The notes under the pieces: generated by a model | Told to the model about the DNA's origin: nothing | Seen by the model: only the letters and a program-made list of their open reading frames with translations | The model's database searches: none | Assembly: GCA_003660865.1 (NCBI GenBank) | Contig: QMVA01000005.1 | Coordinates: forward strand, 1 to 19,225 | DNA length: 19,225 nucleotides | Direction of reading: 5' to 3' | From: Candidatus Nanohalarchaeota archaeon | GTDB lineage: Archaea; EX4484-52; B79-G9 | Shown: positions 1 to 7,890 of the stretch, in pieces | How positions within the stretch are numbered: the stretch's first letter is position 1 | Layout: each line of letters begins with the position of its first letter | Position numbers and translations under genes: made by a program

Positions 1-13
1 GGTGTGGGATGAT

Positions 14-2044
14 ATGATTGGCCGTGTTTTTGGATTTGGTAATTTTTGTCTGATTATGGCATTTATGCTGTCTTTTGTTTTTCTTGGCAGTGCTGCTTTT
101 GGGGAATGTGAGGATAAGCTGGATATTGTACTTGTGCTTGACGTGAGCGGCAGTATGACCGGGAGTTGCGTGCCCGGGGCGACAAAGATGGATTGCCTGA
201 AGGACGGTACTAAGACAATTATTGATTCTGTTAAGATGAATGACAGCAGGGTTGCTCTTTTCAAATTTGCGAGTAATTCTGAGAAGATTGTGAATTTTAC
301 GCAGGTATTAGGCAACGAGGCGCTTTTGAAGGGTCATGTTGATTCGCTTTCTGCAGGGGGTTCTACATCACTTGGAGACGGGCTTAAGGATGGGATAGAA
401 TATCTGAATTCCAGTGTGGGAGATGGCAGAAAGGGAATTGTTATACTGTTTACTGATGGGATGGTAAATACCGGTAGTCTTAGTACGCCGGGTAGTGTTG
501 AGAACTATGTGTCACAGAACTGGCAGGACGGACCGTTTGAAATATATACGATGGCTGTTGGGACTAGTGTGAATAAAAATATGCTTGAAAAAGTTGCTGC
601 GTATACGCATGGGAGATTTTATCATGCTACAGTTATGTGCGACGGCAATTGCATTGCCAGTACGTTCCTTGATGCGATTGAGCATGCGAAGAGCGGCTTT
701 AGGGTGTCTTATATTTTTACGAGTTGTGATGATGCGCTGAATAAGACTATCAGGTTTGATGCGTGCGCTACGAATATTTCTGATTATCCGACAGGGGCAA
801 GAAATATTACTAATATAACTGTTGTGGATTCGGTTACCAAGAATCTGAGTTATCTTGCAAATACGGGTGCTATTACTTATATTAATACTACTGGTAGGGC
901 AACTTATCCTGATAATCCTTTTGATGTGGTTGTTGGTGATGAAAGAAAGCTGAGGTTCAATGTTTCGAATATTACTGAAAATATGACTGTTCTTGTCAGG
1001 TTCGGGCTTGTGAATTCTACTGGTGAATTTGATGCTGTGAGCGGGACAAGGAATAATGCAACTGCGTATTATAATATCGAGGGGGTGCAGTATAGTATTG
1101 ATAGTTGTGATATATTCCAGTTTTATTGCGGTTGCCCGCCGCTTACATCAGAATGCGATGGAGTTACTCTTGTAAATAATTCAAATTGTAAACAGGATGC
1201 ATATGTATGCGACAAGGTAGGGAATATAAAAAGGTTCGGATATAGGGATGATCATGGTGATTGCGCTGTAAAACCGGGGTGCTATTGTATTGAAGACCCC
1301 TGGCAGTGGACTACGGATTATGATTATTCTGCTGAGGCATGCGAATGTCTTACAGGTCAGAATGATTACTGGGATTATGGAAATGTGGAGTGCTGCAACC
1401 CGGGGGACTGCTGGATATCGAGTGACAGAACGTGGATTTGTGATGACGGGATACGAAAAGACGGGGGATCGTTTTGTGAAGAATTTATGGCATGCGGAAG
1501 ATCGTGGTTCTGGAATAAGACGATATGGGCAGATAAGCTACCGTTGGGGTGTGGGTGCGTGATTAGTGATAAGTGTGAGAATAATAATTGTGTTGTGGGG
1601 TTTTGCCTGAATCCTGTTAACCCGGATATAACGTTTAGTTCTGATAGTGTTACTGCTGATTTGGGTTCGGATATGCAGATTGTTATTCATGTGAAAAATA
1701 ATCTCGCTGTGAGTGATAATATTAATATAAGACTTTATGCAAGTCCTGAGAAGGTACTTCACTGGAGTAAGTTTGAAAATGGTGAGAATGAAATTACGGT
1801 TGCTTTGGGTGAATATGAAGAGAAGCTGATTCCTATTGATGTGTTTGCAGGGGAAATCGGCACTTATAAGATGATGATTTATGCTAATTCTGAGTTGATT
1901 CCAAGCCTTGATGCGAAAGATGAGCAGCATCTGCAGGTTGTGCATCGTGACCGCGGGATTCATTCGAGGACGCCAGGGATCGGGTGGCTTGGAGTGGTTA
2001 TGATTTTGGCTGTTTGCGGGATGCTTGTCGGGCGTAGGGTTTGA
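14..2044 (+). CDS. Secreted von Willebrand factor A (VWA) surface protein, Cys-rich, with archaeosortase-like tail
   Basis: Predicted 676-residue cell-surface protein. I chose the ATG at 14 because it opens directly into a signal peptide (hydrophobic residues about 10-30 ending at AAFG). The frame is also open from a GTG at base 2, so a start outside the window is possible. A VWA domain spans about residues 36-230 and has the metal-ion-dependent adhesion site: D43-x-S45-x-S47, T118 and D148 (FTDG). A stretch rich in NxS/T sequons follows, suggesting N-glycosylation. Next come a region with about 22 cysteines (residues about 355-545), likely disulfide-rich, and a CARDB/Ig-like beta domain (about 545-640). 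The C-terminus is PGIG, a hydrophobic helix and GRR, like a PGF-CTERM anchor processed by archaeosortase. VWA surface proteins usually mediate adhesion or metal-dependent protein binding; the ligand cannot be inferred. Confidence 0.85.
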   Translation: MIGRVFGFGNFCLIMAFMLSFVFLGSAAFGECEDKLDIVLVLDVSGSMTGSCVPGATKMDCLKDGTKTIIDSVKMNDSRVALFKFASNSEKIVNFTQVLGNEALLKGHVDSLSAGGSTSLGDGLKDGIEYLNSSVGDGRKGIVILFTDGMVNTGSLSTPGSVENYVSQNWQDGPFEIYTMAVGTSVNKNMLEKVAAYTHGRFYHATVMCDGNCIASTFLDAIEHAKSGFRVSYIFTSCDDALNKTIRFDACATNISDYPTGARNITNITVVDSVTKNLSYLANTGAITYINTTGRATYPDNPFDVVVGDERKLRFNVSNITENMTVLVRFGLVNSTGEFDAVSGTRNNATAYYNIEGVQYSIDSCDIFQFYCGCPPLTSECDGVTLVNNSNCKQDAYVCDKVGNIKRFGYRDDHGDCAVKPGCYCIEDPWQWTTDYDYSAEACECLTGQNDYWDYGNVECCNPGDCWISSDRTWICDDGIRKDGGSFCEEFMACGRSWFWNKTIWADKLPLGCGCVISDKCENNNCVVGFCLNPVNPDITFSSDSVTADLGSDMQIVIHVKNNLAVSDNINIRLYASPEKVLHWSKFENGENEITVALGEYEEKLIPIDVFAGEIGTYKMMIYANSELIPSLDAKDEQHLQVVHRDRGIHSRTPGIGWLGVVMILAVCGMLVGRRV

Positions 2045-2175
2045 GATGTTTGCGGGACTATAGCCAAAGCACTTTTACAATAGGATTGCAGATACGTGTT
2101 CTGAGATAATTGCTTTTGAGTATATGCATGATACGGTGGTTGTAGGCGAATAAAAAAAATTCTGAAATATCGCGA

Positions 2176-2376
2176 TTGCGCAGAGCGCACCATCTTGGAC
2201 ATAATAAAGAGGAGGCTGAGTGGTCGAAAAAGCTTGCATCCAATAAATATCCTAAATGTGTGGGGAAAAACCTTTTTGATGATTGTCCGACGGAAATTCC
2301 GGAAGTAGCGCCATCTACCTGTAAATCCTGCCCTCAGTATGTGTGCCATCGAGAGAGGAAAGAGTTGAGAGAATGA
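2176..2376 (+). CDS. Small Cys-containing protein of unknown function, start uncertain
   Basis: Up to 66 residues if the TTG at 2176 is used. The C-terminal half has cysteines in a C-x(9)-C-x(11)-C-x2-C-x4-C arrangement (YPKC...DDCP...TCKSCPQYVC), which could bind a metal ion or form disulfides. The sequence from KEEAEW onward reads like a real protein. There is no ATG in frame: the frame is open from base 2146, and a good purine tract (AAAGAGGAGG) at about 2207-2216 lies inside it with no ATG or GTG suitably placed in this frame. The gene may use TTG, may be a remnant, or may have lost its start to an upstream indel. It lies between the VWA gene and the hsdR promoter, in the same orientation. 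I do not recognise the family. Confidence 0.4.
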   Translation: MRRAHHLGHNKEEAEWSKKLASNKYPKCVGKNLFDDCPTEIPEVAPSTCKSCPQYVCHRERKELRE

Positions 2377-2420
2377 GATAACTGATGGCAGAGATGCAAA
2401 AGGGCAAAAATTAAATACAA

Positions 2421-2428
2421 TTTATAAA
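2421..2428 (+). promoter_or_regulatory. TATA box of hsdR (leaderless promoter)
   Basis: TTTATAAA in an A-rich context, centred about 27 bases before the ATG at 2452. This places the transcription start at or beside the start codon, so the hsdR mRNA is probably leaderless. The spacing also favours ATG 2452 over the in-frame GTG at 2446. GGTCTA at 2436-2441 matches the core of the inverted-repeat arms found upstream of the RHH gene at 5325-5343, so this promoter might share that regulator. That link is weak, since it rests on six bases. Confidence 0.6.
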
Positions 2429-2451
2429 TAATACTGGTCTATTTAGTGTGT

Positions 2452-5196
2452 ATGGTTGAAGTAAATGGTAATGAGAAGCCAATCACTGAGTATCAAACAA
2501 GGAAAAAGTATATTGACCCTGATTTAAAGAAGGTTGGCTGGCTTAAAAAATACATAAAGGAAGAGGTAAACTCGGTTAAATCTGATTTTAGACAGAAAAA
2601 ATTTGTGTTCTTTGATGGCAATATTGAAAGAAATGTTGATAAATTTATTGATTATGTTTTGCTTGATGAAGATAATAGTGTTCTTGCAATTATTGAATCC
2701 AAAAGGTTCTCCAAAGATGAAGAAATGGGAAGAATCCAGGCAAGAACATATTCTAAAGATATTGAGAAGCAAGTAAACAGAAAGATTCCTGTCTTTTTGA
2801 CCAATGGAAGAGTATGGCGTTTTATTGATGAAGATGGGATTGAGAGAGAGGTTAGCGGACCTTTTAGCCAGGAAGATCTTAGAAGAAGAAGCAAGCTATA
2901 TTCTGAAAAACGGGATCCTAAAGAGGTTAGAATTGACACGCAGGTTGTGGATCGTCCCCTAAGTATTCGGACGGTAAGGAAATTAAGTGAGCATTTTTCA
3001 GAAGGCCATAGAAAAGCATTAGTCCAGATGGCTACAGGCACAGGGAAAACAAGAGTTGCAATGGCTATCATTAAATTGCTGATTAACGCAAACATGATAC
3101 GCAATGTATTGTTTATCGCGGACAGAATATCTCTTGTCAACCAGGCAAAATCAAAGGGATTTAAGCAGTTTTTTACTGAGCCCATTGCGGATTTGCGCGA
3201 GGGGTTCACAATGAACTCAAGACTTTATGTTTCTACAATCCAGACACTGATGAGTGGAAAGTCAAAAAAGCTCTTTGAAAGATTTAGCCCGGGATTTTTT
3301 GACCTGATAGTATTTGATGAAGCGCATAGGTCAATCTATGATAAAAATAATCTGATTAACAAATATTTTGATGCCATTAAGATTGGCCTTACTGCAACAC
3401 CGAGGGAACGTGAAACAAGGAATACCTATGAGTTATTTGACTGTGTTCATGAGAAGCCTACTGTTGAATATTCATACGATGAAGCGGTCCGCAATGGGAT
3501 CCTGGTTCCGTACAGTGCTGAAATTATTGAAACCAAAGTTCTGGCTTTGGGCATTAAGGGCACGGAATTGAGCAATCGCCTAAAGGACCAGCTTCGAAGA
3601 CAGGAGGAGAATCCTGACAGTACAGAATATGTAGGCTCCCAGTTTGACAGGGTTTTTATGGATAATAAAACAAATGAGATTATCATTCGCGAATTTATGA
3701 GCAGCTGCTATAAATCAGATGAAGGGAAACCATGCAAATCAATATTTTTCTGTGCAAGCCAGCGACATGCAGATTATATGAAGACGGTCTTTGGAAAATT
3801 ATTTCCTAAACTGAGCAGTGATGTGCAGGTCATCACTTCGAAAATGGCAAGGGCGGAAGATGAGGTTTTGCGGTTCCAGGGACAATCTGAGCCAAGAATT
3901 GCGCTTTCTGTGGGTATGCTTGATACGGGTGTTGATATTCCTGAAATATGCAATCTTGTGTTTGTCAGGCCTGTTTTTTCACATATCCGGTTCTGGCAGA
4001 TGGTTGGCAGGGGAACAAGAAATGAACAGGCATGCAAGCATCAGGCATGGCTGCCTGACGGTAAGAAAAAAGACTTCAGAATATTTGATTTCAAGGTTGG
4101 CGGGCATTCAAACATAAAATATCACGAGTTTAAGGTTTCGAAGGAACGTGCACCGCAAAAGGATGTTATTACGAAGATTTTTGAAAACAGGGTTCAGTTG
4201 CTAAAAAAGCACCTTGATGGTGCGCAAAAGAAAATGATTTCAGATAAGATATTGCATGATGTGGATTCTCTGGATGAAAATTCATTTCTTGTGCGCGAAA
4301 GAGGCACTGTAATTGACGGAATCAAAAAGAATTCGTTTGAGTTGGAAAAGCATGTTAAGGAATTGATGGGCGATATATCGGCGCTTATGATTCTTAAAGA
4401 GGGAAGTAATGCATATGTTTCTTCATTTATTTTGCATACGGAGAAATTGTTTGGGTATGTTTTGGATAAGAAATATGATAAGATAGAAAAAAGGAAACAA
4501 TATGTTCAGGATATGGCTGAAAATATTCTCCAGAAGGAGAATTTGACTGAGATTAAGAAAAATAAGGAAAAAATTATGAAGGTTCTTCTGGATGAATTCT
4601 GGGATGACCTGGCTTTTGATGATGTGGAGTTTTTGGTTACTGAAATAGCGCCATTGATGAAGTATTTTGAGCCAAATCCAAGAAGAGTGGTTAAGATTGA
4701 TGCTCCGGATTTGGTTTTAAGCAGGGAGAAGTTTGAAAAGGAAGTAAAAGAGGACACTCGATTGATGAAGTTTCTTGAGAAAAACGCGCTTGTGAAAAAA
4801 ATCAAAAATGGCAAGGGGGTTACGTCTATTGAATTGAAAGAACTGGAAGCGCAATTGTCTGCATTGAGACCGGAGCTGACGATTGAAAATATCCAAAAAT
4901 ACCAGAAAAAGGATTTTTTGCTGTTTCTGCGCGAGATTATTGGCTTGAGGCGCGATTACACTCCAAAAGAAGTGATTGAGAGTAAGTTTGATGAGTTTAT
5001 TATCTTCAAGAATAATTACAGTTCCAGACAGCTTGAATTTCTGGAGGTTTTGAAGAAGGTGTTTGCGGACAGAAAGTATATTGAACTTTCTGATCTGGCA
5101 GAGCCGCCGCTTTGCTCTGAGTATCCGATGGATTATTTCAAGATGACTGACCTGAAAGCAATTGTCAGAAAATGCAATGAGATCAAGATGTGTTGA
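2452..5196 (+). CDS. hsdR: Type I restriction enzyme, R (motor/endonuclease) subunit
   Basis: 914 residues from ATG 2452. This subunit translocates DNA using ATP and cuts it in the HsdR2M2S complex. An N-terminal PD-(D/E)xK nuclease motif is visible as D67 and E82-S-K84. The superfamily 2 helicase motor follows: Walker A ATGTGKT at about 194-200, DEAH at 289-292, LTATP at about 313-317, motif V (GMLDTGVDIPEI) at about 488-499 and motif VI QMVGRGTR at about 516-523. The C-terminal 350 residues are helical and charged and probably dock on HsdM. Length and domain order fit the EcoEI/type I R family, and all key residues are present, so it looks functional. It is separated from hsdS and hsdM by about 3.7 kb and has its own promoter. 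The last codon is followed by 188 bases of non-coding DNA before the next operon. Confidence 0.93.
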   Translation: MVEVNGNEKPITEYQTRKKYIDPDLKKVGWLKKYIKEEVNSVKSDFRQKKFVFFDGNIERNVDKFIDYVLLDEDNSVLAIIESKRFSKDEEMGRIQARTYSKDIEKQVNRKIPVFLTNGRVWRFIDEDGIEREVSGPFSQEDLRRRSKLYSEKRDPKEVRIDTQVVDRPLSIRTVRKLSEHFSEGHRKALVQMATGTGKTRVAMAIIKLLINANMIRNVLFIADRISLVNQAKSKGFKQFFTEPIADLREGFTMNSRLYVSTIQTLMSGKSKKLFERFSPGFFDLIVFDEAHRSIYDKNNLINKYFDAIKIGLTATPRERETRNTYELFDCVHEKPTVEYSYDEAVRNGILVPYSAEIIETKVLALGIKGTELSNRLKDQLRRQEENPDSTEYVGSQFDRVFMDNKTNEIIIREFMSSCYKSDEGKPCKSIFFCASQRHADYMKTVFGKLFPKLSSDVQVITSKMARAEDEVLRFQGQSEPRIALSVGMLDTGVDIPEICNLVFVRPVFSHIRFWQMVGRGTRNEQACKHQAWLPDGKKKDFRIFDFKVGGHSNIKYHEFKVSKERAPQKDVITKIFENRVQLLKKHLDGAQKKMISDKILHDVDSLDENSFLVRERGTVIDGIKKNSFELEKHVKELMGDISALMILKEGSNAYVSSFILHTEKLFGYVLDKKYDKIEKRKQYVQDMAENILQKENLTEIKKNKEKIMKVLLDEFWDDLAFDDVEFLVTEIAPLMKYFEPNPRRVVKIDAPDLVLSREKFEKEVKEDTRLMKFLEKNALVKKIKNGKGVTSIELKELEAQLSALRPELTIENIQKYQKKDFLLFLREIIGLRRDYTPKEVIESKFDEFIIFKNNYSSRQLEFLEVLKKVFADRKYIELSDLAEPPLCSEYPMDYFKMTDLKAIVRKCNEIKMC

Positions 5197-5214
5197 GATT
5201 ATAAGATGTGATGA

Positions 5215-5267
5215 ACCCCGCTTAATCGTCCTAAGCTCAATCCTGAGCCGTCATCCTTTAGGCGGGT
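5215..5267. other. Structured intergenic element (nested inverted repeats)
   Basis: Three nested complementary pairs lie just after hsdR: CCCGC (5217-5221) with GCGGG (5262-5266), CCTAA (5230-5234) with TTAGG (5258-5262), and GCTCA (5235-5239) with TGAGC (5244-5248) around a 4-base loop. The first two pairs share G5262, so they cannot both be complete. It could be a terminator-like hairpin of hsdR, a small structured RNA or a relic of a mobile element. There is no U-tract right after it, which argues against a simple terminator. I saw no second copy in the window. Confidence 0.4.
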
Positions 5268-5324
5268 CTTACTCATCGCTTGTGATTTGGGTGCGCAACC
5301 AGAGAAATATCGGAATTATGAAAT

Positions 5325-5343
5325 AGGTCTACTCGGTAGACCT
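5325..5343. promoter_or_regulatory. Perfect inverted-repeat operator upstream of the RHH/R-M operon
   Basis: AGGTCTAC-TCG-GTAGACCT: two perfect 8-base arms around a 3-base spacer. It ends about 11 bases before the TATA box of the RHH gene, where a bound protein would overlap the BRE/TFB site. A short symmetric operator next to its own gene is typical of autoregulated ribbon-helix-helix repressors. I infer that the product of the 5385 gene binds it and controls the downstream operon. Confidence 0.6.
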
Positions 5344-5354
5344 GATTCGATAAA

Positions 5355-5361
5355 TTTATAA
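5355..5361 (+). promoter_or_regulatory. TATA box of the RHH/R-M operon
   Basis: TTTATAA centred 27 bases before the ATG at 5385, the same geometry as the hsdR promoter, so the transcript is probably leaderless. It lies just downstream of the 5325-5343 palindrome. Confidence 0.6.
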
Positions 5362-5384
5362 GCTTTTAGTTCTTATATTAGAGT

Positions 5385-5759
5385 ATGGAATTTAAGTCTG
5401 TTTCAGCAAAGATGTCGAGAGAAGATGTTACTTTGTTTAAATCATTCTGTGAAAAAAAGGGTGTTTCTCCTTCTGAACTCATAAGAGAATTGATTTTGCG
5501 CGAGCTGAAAGTACCCATCCCACATACGGTTGCCGGGAGTAATATCATTCATTATGATAAAGGAAAGGATGTGTTTGTGTGGTCTGTTGCGCTTGATACT
5601 GGCGAGAAGATTGATGTGTTACGAAATGTTTCGCCGGATTTTCTTGAGGATTTGGTGAATATAATTGGCAGAGGTCTTGATGAGCGCGCATCGTTTATTG
5701 GCAAGACAAAAAAAGGGTCTGTGGCGGTACCTAGTAATATTTTGAGGGGAGAAAAATGA
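5385..5759 (+). CDS. Ribbon-helix-helix (CopG/MetJ-type) transcriptional regulator
   Basis: 124 residues. The first 40 fit a ribbon-helix-helix fold: a short beta strand (KSVSAKMSRED), helix 1 (VTLFKSFCEKKG) and helix 2 (SPSELIRELILREL). These proteins dimerise and read short palindromes with the beta strand. The remaining 80 residues have no motif I recognise and may bind a ligand or partner. It is the first gene of the packed operon running to hsdM. Its stop overlaps the next start by 4 bases (ATGA), so translation is coupled. A perfect inverted repeat and a TATA box lie directly upstream, consistent with autorepression. An antitoxin role is possible but no toxin of a known partner family follows directly. 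Confidence 0.7.
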   Translation: MEFKSVSAKMSREDVTLFKSFCEKKGVSPSELIRELILRELKVPIPHTVAGSNIIHYDKGKDVFVWSVALDTGEKIDVLRNVSPDFLEDLVNIIGRGLDERASFIGKTKKGSVAVPSNILRGEK

Positions 5760-7105
5760 TTAAAGAATCTGAAACTTTGGAGTTGAAGAGGTCTACATCG
5801 GAATTAAAAGAAGCTATTATTTCAATGGCTGCTATTCTCAACAAACACAGACGTGGAAAGGTATATTTTGGTGTGAGGGACTGCGGGAAAGTTATCGGGC
5901 AGGATATTGGGGATAAAACTATCAGAGATATCTCAAAGTCTGTTTCTGATCACATTGAGCCGAAAATATTTCCGAAGATATATCAACAAAATATTGATGG
6001 CAAAGATTGCATTATCGTGGAGTTTGAAGGTAAAAATATCCCGTATTTTGCTTATGGGCGGTCATATATGAGGGTTGGTGATGAAGACAGGCAATTGTCT
6101 GCAAAGGAGTTGGAGAATCTGATTTTAAAGAAGAACAGCGGGAAGATAAGATGGGATAGCCAGATATGTGAAAATGCAACATTAGATGATATTGATGATG
6201 CAATACTGGAAAAGTTTGTTGAGTTGACGAAAAAATCAAAAAGAATCAGTATTGATAAAGAGGATAAGGAATTGATATTGAAGAAACTGGATTTAATCAG
6301 GGATAATAAATTAACGAATGCGTCGATTATTCTTTTTGGCAAAAATCCATCTAAGTTTTTTCTCAATAATGTTGTCAAGTGCGGAAGGTTCAGGGGGGTT
6401 CTTAAGAAAGAGTTTATTGACATGAAGGATTATAGCGGCAATCTTTTTGATAATCTGGAGAGCAGTATTTCTTTTTTCAAAGACCATTTGAGGCTTGAGG
6501 CGAAAATTAAGGGTCTTTTGAGGGTTGAGGAATGGGAGATTCCTATTGAAGCATTGAGGGAAGCGGTTATTAATGCCCTGATTCATAGGGATTATTTTGA
6601 GAATAGTTTTACTTATATTAAGATGTATGATTCGGAGATTGTTATCGCGAATCCAGGGTATTTGCCTGAAAGCCTGAAGATTGCTGATTTATACAAAGAG
6701 CATGAATCGTGCCTGAGAAACCCCCTTATTGCAAATGTGTTTTATTATGCAGGACATATTGATACTTGGGGAAGAGGCAGTTTGAATATTATTGGTTTTT
6801 TAGCTAAGAAGAAGCTGGACAGGCCCCGTTTTGAAGAGAGCGGCGGGTCTTTTCGGATTATTTTTAAAAGACAGGAGTTTGGGGTGGAGAGAGGTACTGT
6901 GGAGAAAACTGTGGAGAAAACTGTGGAGAAAATGATTGACTTAATAAAGGAAAATCCAAAAATCACAGTTCAAGAGCTTGTTTTAAAAATCGGTCTTTCA
7001 AGAAGAGGTATTGAATGGAACATCTCAAAATTAAAAGAGAAAGGTGTTTTAAAGCGCATCGGTCCTGATAAGGGAGGTTATTGGGAGATTGTGGAGGAGA
7101 ATTGA
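5756..7105 (+). CDS. AlbA_2 (Schlafen AAA_4-like) DNA-binding / HATPase_c_4 / wHTH regulator
   Basis: 449 residues with a three-part architecture. The N-terminus is an AlbA_2 domain (about 1-125: ESETLELKRS..., then the core VYFGVRDCGKVIGQD and GRSYMRVGDEDRQLS). The middle is a HATPase_c_4 domain of the group often mislabelled RecG-like (about 260-375: EALREAVINALIHRDY, IANPGYLPES, IDTWGRGS, ESGGSFRIIF). A winged helix ends it (about 390-449, with SRRGIEWNISKLKEKGVLKRIGPDKGGYWEI). A TVEK-repeat linker sits between the ATPase and the wHTH. Proteins of this type are common within type I R-M loci and are thought to be regulators, though their function is poorly known. It overlaps the RHH gene by 4 bases and has GAGGGGAG as ribosome binding site. 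No key element seems missing. Confidence 0.8.
   Translation: MIKESETLELKRSTSELKEAIISMAAILNKHRRGKVYFGVRDCGKVIGQDIGDKTIRDISKSVSDHIEPKIFPKIYQQNIDGKDCIIVEFEGKNIPYFAYGRSYMRVGDEDRQLSAKELENLILKKNSGKIRWDSQICENATLDDIDDAILEKFVELTKKSKRISIDKEDKELILKKLDLIRDNKLTNASIILFGKNPSKFFLNNVVKCGRFRGVLKKEFIDMKDYSGNLFDNLESSISFFKDHLRLEAKIKGLLRVEEWEIPIEALREAVINALIHRDYFENSFTYIKMYDSEIVIANPGYLPESLKIADLYKEHESCLRNPLIANVFYYAGHIDTWGRGSLNIIGFLAKKKLDRPRFEESGGSFRIIFKRQEFGVERGTVEKTVEKTVEKMIDLIKENPKITVQELVLKIGLSRRGIEWNISKLKEKGVLKRIGPDKGGYWEIVEEN
6896..6931 (+). repeat. Perfect 12-base tandem repeat (3 copies) coding for TVEK
   Basis: ACTGTGGAGAAA occurs three times head to tail without mismatch and encodes TVEKTVEKTVEK in the linker between the HATPase and wHTH domains. 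As the unit is a multiple of three, copy-number change would alter linker length without frameshift. Confidence 0.9.
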
Positions 7106-7777
7106 ATGGATCAGCGTAAAATTGAAATTTTAAAACTGATAGATAAAGCAAATAATTCGAATATTATGGAGGATTATGAGAGTTTAAAGAGACAAGGTTT
7201 TGAGAGAGGATTATTGAAGGCGATGGTTAGTGAGGGATTGATAGGCGATAGTTATCATTTTTATTTAGAAGAGAAAGGCGAAAATGTGTTAAGAGATTAT
7301 CTTCTTATTGAGGCAGGTAATAGGGAAAAAAGAACAAAAATTAAGATTATTTTCGATAGCAATATATATGATGAAATTGCTACAGGAAACCTCAATATAA
7401 ATACAATTGATGAAGAAAAATTTGAGTTTCACATAACTCATGTTCAATTAGATGAGATACATGAGTGTTCTGATAAAGAAAAAAGAGTCAAATTATCGTT
7501 AGTTTCAACAGAACTAAGACCTAAACTAATCTCTACAGAATCTATAGCTTTTGATGTGTCACGATTTGATTTGGCAAAATTTGGTGATGGCAAGATGCTG
7601 AATAATTTGAAAAAGGGAAACAAAAGACATACTAAAGATGCATTAATTGGCGAAACTGCAATTAAGAATGATCTTCTTCTTGTTACTAATGACAGGATGA
7701 TGAAAAAAAGAGTGAATGAAAATGGCGGAAAAGTAATGGACTTAGAAGAATTTAAAGAGATGTTAAAAAATGATTGA
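7106..7777 (+). CDS. wHTH-PIN domain protein (putative ribonuclease)
   Basis: 223 residues. The N-terminal 75 or so look like a winged helix (IEILKLIDKANNSN, GFERGLLKAMVSEGLI, YHFYLEEKGENVL). From about residue 78 there is a PIN domain: IKIIFDSNIYD carries the first conserved Asp, QLDEIHE the acidic second site, and KDALIGETAIKNDLLLVTND the third Asp and the terminal ND motif. PIN domains are Mg/Mn-dependent RNases, often VapC toxins; a fused wHTH in place of a separate antitoxin is less usual. The start follows the previous stop with no gap, and GGAGGAG precedes it. The stop overlaps the 7770 small ORF. In this position it may be a defence effector of the R-M operon, which is inference. Confidence 0.65.
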   Translation: MDQRKIEILKLIDKANNSNIMEDYESLKRQGFERGLLKAMVSEGLIGDSYHFYLEEKGENVLRDYLLIEAGNREKRTKIKIIFDSNIYDEIATGNLNINTIDEEKFEFHITHVQLDEIHECSDKEKRVKLSLVSTELRPKLISTESIAFDVSRFDLAKFGDGKMLNNLKKGNKRHTKDALIGETAIKNDLLLVTNDRMMKKRVNENGGKVMDLEEFKEMLKND

Positions 7778-7796
7778 AGAAAAAGAGTTGCCTGAT
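7770..7796 (+). repeat. Direct repeat, copy 1 (hsdS-start duplicate)
   Basis: Twenty-seven bases that match 8891-8917 at all but two positions, in the same orientation. Copies lie 1.12 kb apart on either side of the DUF3800 gene. Confidence 0.75.
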
Positions 7797-7880
7797 ATAA
7801 TTGTGACAGCTTTAGAAGAGCGCGAATTAGTCCGCAGCAAAACTAAAAAGAGGTTGCGTTATCATCAAGCAATATTTTGA
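7770..7880 (+). CDS. 36-residue ORF beginning like HsdS; probable relic or coupling peptide
   Basis: Starts with an ATG that overlaps the end of the PIN gene and ends at a TGA that overlaps the Shine-Dalgarno GAGGAG (7879-7884) of the DUF3800 gene. Its first nine codons (MIEEKELPD) are nearly the same as the hsdS start (MIKENELPD). The DNA is 25 of 27 identical from ATG to GAT. After that the two diverge: the rest is basic and unrelated to HsdS. It could be a remnant of the original hsdS start left behind when the DUF3800 gene was inserted, or a small real gene. Its placement gives seamless translational coupling from the PIN gene to the DUF3800 gene. Confidence 0.4.
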   Translation: MIEEKELPDIIVTALEERELVRSKTKKRLRYHQAIF

Positions 7881-7890
7881 GGAGATAAAA

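Noticed and set aside
1538..1963. Minus-strand open frame of 141 codons opposite the VWA gene
   Set aside because: It lies wholly inside the clear VWA protein, with low-complexity Ile/Asn/Thr/Leu content and no motif.
2046..2153. Short ORF with an in-frame TAG that could suggest pyrrolysine
   Set aside because: Only five codons precede the TAG and there is no sign of the pyrrolysine system here; it is kept only as possible evidence for a frameshifted small gene.
2652..3209. Minus-strand open frame of 185 codons opposite hsdR
   Set aside because: It is antisense to the helicase motifs of hsdR and has no independent start signal or motif.
5208..5246. C/D-box small RNA candidate (GTGATGA ... 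CTGA) after hsdR
   Set aside because: The 28 bases between the boxes do not fit the usual 10-13 base guide spacing, and no internal C'/D' boxes were seen.
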